Program-made: the position numbers and the translations under genes
Shown: positions 8,405 to 20,400 of the stretch, piece after piece
Numbering within the stretch: the stretch's first letter is position 1
Layout: every line of letters starts with the position of its first letter
The notes under the pieces: generated by a model
Told to the model about the DNA's origin: nothing
What the model saw: only the letters and a program-made list of their open reading frames with translations
Databases searched by the model: none
Assembly (NCBI GenBank): GCA_026260175.1
Contig: JAKCWW010005313.1
Span: 3,218-37,022, forward strand
Origin: Reticulitermes lucifugus
Lineage: Eukaryota > Arthropoda > Insecta > Blattodea > Rhinotermitidae
Reading direction: 5' to 3'
DNA length: 33,805 bases

Positions 8405-11400
8405 GTACTGAAATTTTTTATAAATTATATGTTTTTAATGTCAGGATTTTGGTAAAATTGTAGATGTGGCAGAATTATAGTGCCTGCTGTCAGTCCACAG
8501 TTTCCATCCTGTCCTTCAGTTCTCCCATCTTCTTCTTCTTACTGGATGCATTATAATGATGTATTGAGTTTTCCACTTTGTTCTTTTCCTTGTGCAACAT
8601 TAACATTGAAGTAATTCATGCAGTACACTTCATATAGAAATTACTGAGTATCGCTGACTTATTTTAAAATAACTAGGCACATTTTTATACAGTCTTCTTT
8701 TACTGAATGCCATGTAGTTTAATAGATTGGTATCAATGTTTTGGAGGAACTTGCTGCCTCACTCATTGAGATAGACTTGTTTCCATTTACCTTGAAGACA
8801 CAGGCAGCAGGTTCCTCTGAAGTGTTAGTACCTATCTAAGAAACTACATGGCATCACTTAATACACATTGCTGTAAGAACCCAAATATGACAGCAAGACA
8901 CCTGTGTTGTAGTCTCTTATTACACATACTATGCTTATTGTTCTATATGTACAAATTTATTTGTAATTTAGAAATATTTAAACTAAGCAGTACTAAACTA
9001 ACCTAGCATTGATCAAAAGCATGTAAAGTGAAACAAACTAAACCTAAAGAAATGGAATTGCAAACAGGATTGGTGACTTTCATTGTATATTGGTATCGCT
9101 GTACATGATGGCACTCTGAAACTAGAATGGTCAGGCCTAAAGCTTTTTTGGTGTCACAGGATGTAGTCAAAGAGATGTAGTACTCTGTTACTAGCAGAAT
9201 TACTTGTATGACGGATTTTGTGGAACATACCATCATCAGGACCATATAGAGCTGACTTAAGAATTATTCTTAATTAATGATTTTGTGTACATTAAATTTG
9301 TCGGATATGACGTATGGTTCATTAATTATTGTCTCTAAACTGAAATGTAAACTCAGTTTTGACACAGCAGACATGTTGTTATTTTACTCTACAGAAATAC
9401 TACCATAACAAAAGCTGCATATTTTCCACACAAAATCTATTACCATGCATGACCTCAGGATCCTAAGTAAGGGACACAAGTATTGCTACCACCTTATATG
9501 TCACTTGTCTGCCATGTTGTTGGTAACTTAATAAGTAGCAGAGTGCTACTTCAGAAGCCAATCGTTCCTCAGCTAGTCAAGAAGTTCCCTGTCTTGCATG
9601 GAACTTGAAGGTTCATTACCATTATACTTACAATTCCAGCAAAATGCACATACATTTGACAAATATAAAATTGTATTATCATATGTGCTATCCTGTATGT
9701 TTTGGCTTGGGTTAGCCATCATTAGGTAGATTCAGACATAAAGAAATGTGTATAAACACAAAAATACATCATTGTCACAATGTAGAACATGCAAATATAA
9801 GACCTTGCAGTAAGATAACAGCGATTTGAAAATATAAACCTGGGTACTATCGTAGTTAAAAATATATAGTTTAAAAGTTATTAAAAGTTAGTACCTATGG
9901 TGTCTTCCATTACAGTTCGCATGTGTTGTGCTTTTGCAGGCAAACATCTGTTTGTAGTATCTTTCATCTTAATATGGATCTAGTTCCTGTAATCAGTAGT
10001 GTGATGTGCATTGTGTAGGAGAGCACCATGTACCAACATGCTATCCAGATTTATATTTTTAAGTTGCTCTTATCTTGTTGCAAGGTCTTATATTTATGTG
10101 TTGTTACACATTGCTTTGTGTCTGAATCTCCCTAAAGATGGCTAACCCAAGCCAAAATATATAGCAGAGTATATATGATAATGTAATTATATATATTTGT
10201 CAACTATATATACATTTTATTGGAATTATAACATATTTAATGCACAAAATATGACTAACATTAAGGTCATTACCATATTCACAAGAGCCCATCAGTTTTC
10301 CCTGTCCTGAGCCATATGCATCCAGTCTGCACCCTCTCATCCTGTTTCTTTAAGATGCATTTAATATTATCTGTCTGTCTGTTTTTAGGTCTTCCAAATG
10401 GTCTCTTTCCTTCAGGTTTGCCACCAAAATCCTGTACATATTTCTCATATCCCTCATATATGCCATCTGCCCCACCAATTTCATCATCCTTGATTTGATC
10501 ACACAAATAATGTTTGTTGAGGAATACAAATCGTGAAGATTCTCATTATGCAGTTTTCTCCAGCTTGCTGTTACCTTATCACTCTTAGGCTCAATCTTGA
10601 GCACCCTCAGCCTTTGTTCCTCCCTTAATGTGAGAGACCAAGTTTCACACCCATATAAAACAACAGGCAAAATCATAGTTCTTTATATTTTAATCTTTAT
10701 ATTTTTAGGCCAAAAACAGGAAGATGAACGTTGTTATTACTGATTGTAGTAGCCTAAAAAATATGGTGTTGGGGTGTCATAACAACCATACCAATTTTTT
10801 TGGAAACTTCTCAACTGCCTGAGTGTTGATACAATATAACTCACACGTCAGTGTTGTTATTGCATGTTTGTGATCCATTTCACAAGTTAACAGTTTCCTG
10901 CTCTGGGCAGAATCTGAATTCAGTGACTGATTAAATGGGTTGGGTCAGTGGTGGCTGAATTACCTGATTAAGGGAGGTGGAGTGGGGGGAGGTTGCTGTG
11001 GGACAGTGTGGTTACATAAGGCAGCAGAATTTTGAACTTCATTGAAATCCACCACTTCTTGTGGTGTAAACACTGGAGTACCAGCCTGGCAGTTCTACCT
11101 GTTTGCTGGATGCCAACAATTGCCATCATCTCCATGTGTTCATTTGTACTTAACAATACACAAGTCTTAATTATTTTCAGTTTCATTTAATTTCATTCAC
11201 AAACAAGGAATTACAAGCAGAACTCAAAAGTCTGCTTTCCTGTTGCATATATTTATAGTTCTACATACTAATGAGTATTAGTAGAACAGAGTACTACACT
11301 ACAGAGTCTATATTATTTAAATATGTCAGGTGTACACTTGTAACCATGTCTGTAATTGTTGTTGTACAAACAGTATTTCACACACAATGTGTGCCAAATT

Positions 11401-14400
11401 TTGCATACCCTGCTCCAATGGTTCATATTGCCATCAAACCAAAAGCTAAAAGAAAGTTTTTGCATATCCAGCATTGTGGTATTTTACATTGTATGAAAAT
11501 TGTACCTTAAAAATTTCAAAACCCCTTGTACTTCCTACTTCACTTACCAAAACACTGAATGGTAAACCATGAAATCAAGCATTGAAAGTAGAATGATTTG
11601 TTAAAAAGGCATTCCATTATGTTATTTGAATCTGAGTATTCTGAATATAATTTTTGTTTGTTAGATTTATGAAAAATGGGTGTTGTGAGCACTAGCAGTA
11701 ACAGTTCAAGTGAATGCCTGAGGCATTTAAACCTGGTAGAGTAGCAAGTGTATGGCATTGTTTAAATTAATCTTGCTGATAACATTCCTGTTTCCTTTTT
11801 AAAGACTAAGTGTGAAGTTTCATGATAAATATCCAGACCCGTGCAAGTGAATAAAAGAGTGTTGAGTTGCTGGTATGTCCCAGCCCCTGCACATGGCCTT
11901 GTGTCTTCTGTATACTTATCTTATCTCATACCAGTCATGTTTAAAGTGTATGTCACGCTTATTTATGATGTCCAGAATTCATGCATGACACATTCTTCAT
12001 TGTTTAGACTACTCATCACAGATGAACACTTATAGACATCCAGTAGGTGGCTGCTGATTTTTCAGGGGAACATACAGCCTACATTTTCAAGGTAGAAGTG
12101 GAAAGAACATGCTAGCTCCATCTGTAGTGTAAAAGAATTACTTCTGCCGTGACGATGGAGGCAGTATGTTCTTCTGCACACATAGTACACATCTACTGGA
12201 CATCCACCCTGAAGGTGGAGGCAGTTTATTTCTTGGAAATGTAAGTTTCCACCTAGCAGACTGCAGCACAATGTCATAACAAAGGAGACCACACTTAATT
12301 TTTCTCCATGGAAACCTCAAATGTTACATATTGATACAGTTTTTACAAGGTAAATTGTCCCTGTAAGGTCATGAAGGCATATGAAGGAGTGGAGGTATGG
12401 CTCCACACATTCTTAAGTTTGGTACTAGGTGGAGGTCGGTGGTCAGCTTCATGCTCCAGTTACTTTAACCCCTGCTAGACAGCCTCAGCTACTCAGTGTA
12501 TAGGAGGCTGAGTTGGTCCCAGTGCTGGTCTGAACACTATGGAACAGAAAAGTCTCTTGTCCTAATCAGGAATCAACCACAGTTTCTCGAGTCATTCGGC
12601 CTGTGGCCTAGTCACTGTACTGACTGAGCTATTCCAACTCATAAACACTTTTATAGAAAACTGAAAACGTTGTGGTGTGGCAAGATGTGCAAAGGGGTGT
12701 AATACTTCTTTTCTATGTAGTTAGGTAGCTGCATTGTGCTGTATGAACACTTTTCATACTTCCTATCAGTATAAAATCAGTCACTGTTAGATATAATTTA
12801 TCATGAAGATGAATGAAGATTGCAGTCATCTAGCAAGTGACATCATGTTGTTTGGTAGATAGCTATCAACATTTCAGATGAACCTATTACCTCTGTCTTC
12901 TCCCATGCTGGACATAGATACAGTAATTCCCTCCACAGTATTGGTGCTTACATACCATACTGCACAGCATCACATCTTAGAGGACTGTAATTGTAATGCT
13001 CAGCACTGAGAGACCCTCAAATCTTATATACATTTGAAGACATATATCTACTGGTCTTTGTCCATAAATGCTTTGTGGATTCTTGTTCTTGTTAGCATGC
13101 TGTCCTGCCCTTATTACATGGCTGTAAACAGAGATGGGCTGAGGAGAATATTTGGACCTGCAATAGAGAAATACGTACACAAGAAACTAATAGCATTACA
13201 CACCAAATTTGCACTTTCTGTCTTATGTTGTTTAGGTAGTTATGCAAATGGTAACATATGGGTGGAAAGTTAATCACTTTGGAGGAGAAATAAGAAATGT
13301 ATTCAGAGTTTTATTTGGAAAATCTCGTACTCAGAAATACTGTATACCTTTCTTCCTTTGTGTTCTATGATTCAGTGATTTTTTAAATCTTGGGAAGAAA
13401 TTTGCTTGATGTGGAGCCAAGTAGTTTGTACAGGCATTAAAGCACAGAGGAGTAATATGGGAATTGTATACATAGTCGTGGTTGGGTTGGAAATATGAAG
13501 GAAAGAGATCACGTGGAAGACCTCGGCATAGATGGGGGCATAATACTGAAATTAATCTTATAAAAATAGGCTTTAGAGGGTGTGAATGGGGTAGGGCCTA
13601 GTGGTAGGCTCTTTTGAACCTTCACATCCTGTAAAGACAAAGAAGTTATTTTTTCTTCTCCCTGTAAGGAACTGTTAGATTTTCAAGGTCGAATTTGCTC
13701 TGTGGAATTAGTTATTATCAGCTGATTGTGTTAAGTGTGTCTGCATGATTCTTCTTGTTTTATGCGTAGTAATTGTACTCTAAATCATGTTACATAAGTT
13801 TGGAATGTTAAACTACAGAAAGAAAGGAATGAATATTAAGAAATGGTTTATCTTTGTAGTGAGCCAGAATAGCTAATCCGGTATAGTGAGTAGGCTATGG
13901 GCTGGACAACTGAGGAATTGGGGTTCAATTTTTGATAGGTCCAAGGGATTTTCCTCTTTTCAGAAGTGTCAGCTCTGGGGCCACCGAGCCTCCTATTCAA
14001 AGGCTACTGGGGACTCCTCCCCAGGAAATAAAATAGCCAGGGCATTAAGCTTACTACTCAACCACAATCTAATGCTGAGGTTAAGAATACTGGATCTATA
14101 CCTGCACTTCCCCATATGACTTAATGACATCACAGAGACAACTTTTTAAATTTTGTTTAAAATTTTGTAATTGATGTTCAGTGTAATTTGAATATAGAAG
14201 TGTATTTGATCATCATAATATACATTTCAGACTGTACCCTGATAGAAAAGACTGCAGAGGCAGGATATTTTTGTGTTCATTACAAATACTAAAAATCACT
14301 GTTTCAGATTTTACTATTTTCTTGTTATTATCTCAATTTTACCAAAGGGGGTTTACTGTCTGTTAAATATACATTGTTTGAGCAATCACAACAGTTCATA

Positions 14401-17400
14401 CATTCAAAGACATGTCATGAGTGTATTCAGTATTGGTGTAAAAAATAAATTGAATACACTGTAAAATCACTTGGGTAACACTGTAAGTGGGTATCGCAGG
14501 GGTTGATCCTGAAAGGTGTAATGCAAACACTCATGTCAGTAAGAGTTTGAAGACTGAAGTGTAATATCTGGACACTGATCAATGTGTAATGACTGTATGT
14601 ATGTGTGTTTTAGGGAGACAAACCATGGTGGAAGTCACAGTTCTTTATATCGGAACCGGTCCTGTTTGGGACATGGGATGGTGTCTTCACTTCATGTCTG
14701 ATAAATATATTTGGTGTGATAGTGTTCCTGCGATCAGGCTGGGTTGTGGGTCAGGCAGGTGTCCTAAATGCAGTACTTATTGTATTTGCTACAGGTTAGT
14801 GTCACAGATTTGCAGTAGCCCTCTTATACTTCAGTATATGGTGTGGCAGTTATTTTAGCGCTGTATAATCTTACTCCTGTGACTGTTATGTATTGTTTAT
14901 TTGTCAGGCAATGTACTATGTCAAAAAGGGCTCAGTGGGTTAACTATTTTAGAAATATTTTATTTTTTTTTAGAAGGTTCTCTAGGCAGTACCCTTCATT
15001 GCTATACACTGCTGTGGTAGCATTGTGTTCTGTATGACTAAGCTCTGCTGTAGTTGTGTTGGTGCATGGACTTATTCGTTTAGCAGCCAATTTTAGTCTG
15101 GCATATGCTAGCTGATAGAGTGCCATGCATTGTTACATGTGGAAGAACTGAATAATCATAAATATACTAATCTAATTGTAACTCCAACAGATATTACAAA
15201 AAGTGCAGAGAGAAACTAGGCATGGGTATTTTCATGGCATGTAACAAAGTGACAATTAAAGGGTTACAACTGCAGTGTTCAGAGTTGTGATGCTGTACTC
15301 TGGTAGCAGCTTACCAGTGTTTCAGAGGGGAATACTGCCTTTTACTTCATCCCTGAACATGGAAGCATGATACTCTGAAATGATTGGTAATGTACCAGTC
15401 TGCACATCAATATATCCAAGAAGATGACGGTCTTAAATGCTATTCTAGTTCATTTCCTGCATTATAGTTGGTTAGTGGTATTTAGGAAACTGATCACTTT
15501 TTATTCACTGAATCTTACGAAGTACATAAACATATTGTATCTGCAAAATGCAGGGTTTTTAAATGTTACAGCATGGGGTGCATGTGCATGGCTTTTATTA
15601 TATGACAATGTGTAAGCCCTAAAATGGTCCAGGCCTGCTCACTTTCACAAGCACATTCACAGCATCATAATTTGAAAATCCTGTATTAGTCACTGTGCTT
15701 AAAGTTTTGAGGAGGTATGGTATGTGTGTGTGTGTTAATAAAACAATAGCAGAGTAGAATATTTTATTCTGCTGTGTGCCAGTGCTTTTTTTGAGAAACA
15801 CATAACACAGCCCCAGCCACTTTTTCAAGTAAACATATTATTTCCACCAACACAGCTTGTGAAATACTCTGTTTTATGTCCATTTATGAAGATGATCAAT
15901 GTGAGGCATTACCAGTTTATGTGCATTGCTCATGCCATGTAATTGCTAAAGTGTGTGTTGATAACAGATTATATACTCTGACATTGGCTCCATAAAATTA
16001 TCAGAGCTGGGATTTTTAAAATTAAAATATCATACAGGAGCCATTGGAACCAAACTATGGGCAAAGCTGTAGGCAGAAGCCTGCTTTTTATTATGCGTTT
16101 GCATTATTGTGTGTAACGTGGTAGACACCGTCATGTTTTGTGTGTGTCACATAGTCTCAGACATTCTGATTTGGTTGTTTTCAGTGTCTGTAGCACTTGT
16201 ATCCGTATTATCTGCTGTTGGCATCTGTGAACGATGTCGTATGGAAAGTGGTGGCGTGTATTTCTTAGTATCTCATGTTCTGGGTTCCAAATTTGGAGGA
16301 GCTCTGGGGCTGCTCTATGTGTTTGGACAGGTCAGTATAATGGCAAATGTGAGTAAATCTTTGGCTTCTGTATGAGGCAAGCTAAATAATGGACTTGCAG
16401 TTGAAGTATGTAGTTCATCAAAGGAATGTTTAAAGAGTCAGTTTTTACATCACAGAAGAGACTGCAGCGTCCTTGCAATGACCAATCTATTACCATTTAT
16501 CCTACCAGGGTGGGTATTTAGATTTTAGTGCATGGTTTATGGAGCATGTCAATATTATTTGTACAGAAAAAGATAAAATTATGAAACCAATGGCATTTTG
16601 TGGAAAATAAAACAGTTTATACAGCATGTCTTAAAAATGCGGTAAATATCCTTCTTGCATACATATATGAAATGAATTTATAGGGGTGTTTTGAACGAAG
16701 GTAGTTTGAAGATTAAGGATTCAGTTCCTACATCACAGGAGAGCTACTGCAGCTTCCTTGCAATGACTAATCTATTAACCTTTTAAAGACCTGCGTTTCC
16801 ATGTGCGAATGCTTGTAGGAAAACATGTTTAGAAATTTGATCTTTTTTTTTTGACATCCAAGGCATTGTCCACAAGGAATTTGTCCCCCCTGGTCAAACT
16901 GTCAACGGGAAGTTTTATTGTGAAGTTTTGAAGCGGCTATGGGAGAGCATTAGGCGCAAACGTCCGGAAAAGTGGGAGAGCAACAGCTGGGTTCTCCACC
17001 ACAACAATGCGCCCGCCCACACATCGCTCGTTGTTCGGCAGTTTTTGGCTTCCAAAAACACGACAGTGATTCCCCACTCACCCTATTCACCTGACCTCAC
17101 CCCCTGCGACTTTTTCCTGTTCCCCAAAATGAAATTTCGATTGAAAGGCCACCATTTTGACACAATTGAGGAGATCCAGGCAGAATCGCAGGAGGTGCTT
17201 AAAACACTCACATTTGAAGACTTCCAGGGATGCATGGAATCGTGGAAAAAACGCTGGGATCGCTGTATCCATGCCCAAGGGGACTACTTCGAAGGAGACG
17301 GTGGAAACTAGGAGTTATGATAAGCAATTTTTTATGGGCAAATTCCCTGAACTTTTGGATAGCACCTCGTATGTATTTCTTCAGTGTTGCTGTCAGTGGC

Positions 17401-20400
17401 CCATAGTGTGTAGCAGCACATGGTAAGAGGATTTGTAAGTAACAGACCAGAAAGGAAGGAGGTGATAATGCTCTAAATTATGGTTCTGTCCTGGCATTTT
17501 CCTGGTGGGACTGAGGAAAACCATGAAAGTGCTCAGTCATCATGGCAAAGGTTCAAACTGAGCACTTCCAAATACAAGGTAGAAGCAATATCTCTTGTGC
17601 AAACTTTGTAATTGAAGGGATAATAAAAGGTGACTAGGTACAAATAAAGAAAGGTTCATACTGTTTATATCCATTTGTCACTGCTGTCAACATCGCTTTT
17701 ATGGTGAACCAAAATTACATTTTGTAATTGTAACAAATGTCATTCCATTGTGTTGTTAATAGTACTAAAATTAAATTTACATTTCTTCCTCATTATGTTT
17801 TAAAGACCAATTGTGAACCTGAGGATGACCTGAGATAGGTGGAAACATGTAATTCTATATAATAAATAGAATTGAGTTGTGTTTGAACAGATATTGAGTT
17901 AATTTTTGTTACATTTTGTACTTTCCCTCATAATATAGTCTTGTAAAATAATGAAATGATCAACACGCCTAGCATTATAATTGTCTGCGAGAGCTTAGTA
18001 GCGCATAAGTTGGATAATACATATGTTGTGATGTAGAGTTATGCCTCCATAACATCAAGAGCAACACTTAACTATAGTACTGAATTTGGATTTTAAATGA
18101 AAAGTAATTTCAGATATTCGAGATAGCACATGCGTTTTTTGATACCACTGCTATGCTTTACCAGATTAAATTACCAAAGAAATTCTGACATTGTAGAAAT
18201 CATATGTAAAGAATGGAAAGAGTCCGCCTTTTGCATTTGGCATTTCTGTTGCCAAATGAGGTGGCGACAAGGCTTTGGATTACGGATGGACCAAGACCAT
18301 CTTGGGATTTATAGGATCTAGTCTTAATGATATAACCCTTTTCATGAGTTGTGTTAGTAATATTGAAATATAAATGTAATGCACATGCAAGAAACTAAAT
18401 TATTCTATAATGTATGTATTATGCTCTCTGTTCAGGCTGTTGGCTGTGCTCTCTATGTGTTGGGATTTGGGGAGTCTATGGCTGGGTTAGTTGGCTTAAA
18501 CTCACCATGGGCAGAACGAGGTTTTGCCAGTGCCGCAGTGCTGTTGCTTGGTATGATCAACATTGCAGGTGTCAAGTGGGTTGTGAAGCTGCAGTTTATA
18601 TTATTGCTTATCCTCCTTTTGGCTGGCGTAGACTTTGCTGTTGGCAGTTTCATTCACACTGATAAAGGTGAGTCACCAGATTTGAAATTGTTGCATTTCA
18701 GTTTGTGGATATATTTTATATTTCTGCCATCTTGTGTACACCAGTAGTAACACCTCCTGTAAAAGTGCTTCATCTACTGACATACAAGTCATACTTCCTA
18801 TCAGAAACTAGTCGAGTGACCTGCACCTGATACAGTTTTGCTGTTTTGCACAAAATTCTAGAATGTGTAATAGCTACTTTTTATCAGTGCTTGGAGCTGG
18901 TGTCCTGTTTGTTCATATAAACAAACTAACTAACTAACCAACCAACTAACTGGCTAACTCCATGGATCACAGTATATAGTGACCATTGTGCTTCTTAGTG
19001 TTTCTAACGTGCTGAGAAAATAACAGAAAGACTGAGAAATTTACAGACAGGACCTTCGTATTCTGTACTACCTGACTGACTGACTGACTGACTAAGTAAC
19101 TGCGTGGAGCAAAGTCCTTCTTGAGAAGCTAATAGTTCCTCATCTAGTCAAGAAATTTTTCTCATTTTATGAAACCTGAAGTTTCACTTGGTCTTATTTT
19201 GATCCATTTGAATCCAGTATACAACTTAATGTCCTGTTGGTATGTTTGTTTCAGTTTTTCAACCAAAACTTTGTGTGCTTGATGCTGCTAGGTCTGTTTG
19301 TGCTTTGAGGAGAGAAGGCTGTGTGTTCTACTTAGAACTCTTTGTTGCAGTACTTATTCCATTATTCCAAGCTAAAATTTGGCTGCTAGCCCTGTAGTAC
19401 CTGGGAATTTAAAATTCTTTATTATCAAATTATGGTGATCAATAAAATTGTTGCATGTCTTTGTTTAAAATTTCAGAGAATGGTTTTCCTGGCTGGATGT
19501 CCGAAAATATTGTTAATAATACATTTCCTGATTTCCAAGAAGACAACAACTGGTTCACTGTGTTCGGAGTTTTTTTCCCAACTGTAACTGGTGTTATGGC
19601 TGGCATCAACATGAGTGGTGACTTGCGAAACCCATCTAGGGACATTCCAAACGGTACTTTGGCAGCTATTGGCACAGGGTGAGTGTACATGGAACAGAAT
19701 ATGAAAGCAGTGTGTCATGTCACCTCTTCTGCCTGCATCCTTCTGCCAAGTTTTGTATGCTCTCTCGGTTGCTCCGTCTTTTTGAAGTTGCTAATATTTC
19801 TTCTTCCATGTAATTGGTAAACAAAAGTTTATGCCATTTCTGTTCAAATGTTGGTCAATGAACCAGCTGAACATCAAGACATGTCTCAGTCCTATTGGAT
19901 AAATTGTGGACTACACCAACACAGTAACTGCTGCATCCCTTATTCTTTCTAATTCACTGATCATAATCATGTTGCAGTAGGAGTCAAGAATAAGTAACCT
20001 TTGCATCTGATACATTGTCGTTAAGTAACAATGAATTAGTATCTTATCTGTCTCGATATAATGTACTGTGGTGGACTCAAGAGACTGGCTTTGACCTTGC
20101 AGATGGTTTTGTAGGGGGTTATTCAGAACATTAGCTGTTTATGATCAGTAAGTGATATACTCCAGTTAAAAATACAGTGGGCTGAAGTGCAGTTGTGTCT
20201 TGTATGTGTGACTTAATAATATTATTTTCTGTTGTGTTCTGTTTGGTTGTGGCTCTGCATAAATTTGACTTTAGGCTTATTATAAACTGAAAATCTAAGA
20301 AATATAACCAGTGGAATATGATAGATGCAGTGATGGAGACATATGTTTTTGACACAGCCTATTATGTTTTCACTGCAAGGCTATTGTGGAGATAAAGGAA

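Larger units (their letters stand above)
8405..14613 (+). other. intron 1 (6.2 kb), repeat-rich
   Basis: GTACTG donor and TTTTAG acceptor. The intron contains a foldback at 8707-8854, a LINE-like scrap at 9538-9620, an inverted pair at about 9640-10230, LINE remnants at 10270-10690 and 13080-13600, a repeat at 12062-12300 and SINEs at 12345-12645 and 13865-14120. The stretches 8860-9530 and 10700-12060 show nothing I can name, apart from a weak CCTGATGATGG-like string on the minus strand at about 9225-9240. Confidence 0.75.
16331..18435 (+). other. intron 3 (2.1 kb) with mariner insertion
   Basis: GTCAGT donor and CTGTTCAG acceptor. The intron holds an approximately 60-bp direct repeat (16437-16498 and 16718-16778), a mariner remnant (about 16840-17371), a SINE fragment (17440-17575) and, at about 17832-17860, a CCTGAGGATGACCT...AGGTGGAAACATGTA string resembling a worn hammerhead-type motif. 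The rest has no named feature. Confidence 0.75.
18668..19476 (+). other. intron 4 (0.8 kb)
   Basis: GTGAGT donor and AATTTCAG acceptor. The intron holds two tetranucleotide tracts and the [13 protein letters not shown] repeat at 19105-19190. Confidence 0.75.

Noticed and set aside
17832..17860. Third active hammerhead candidate CTGAGGA...GAAAC
   Set aside because: The core boxes resemble CTGANGA and GAAA, but the bases flanking the boxes do not pair as stem I, so it is at most a decayed relative.
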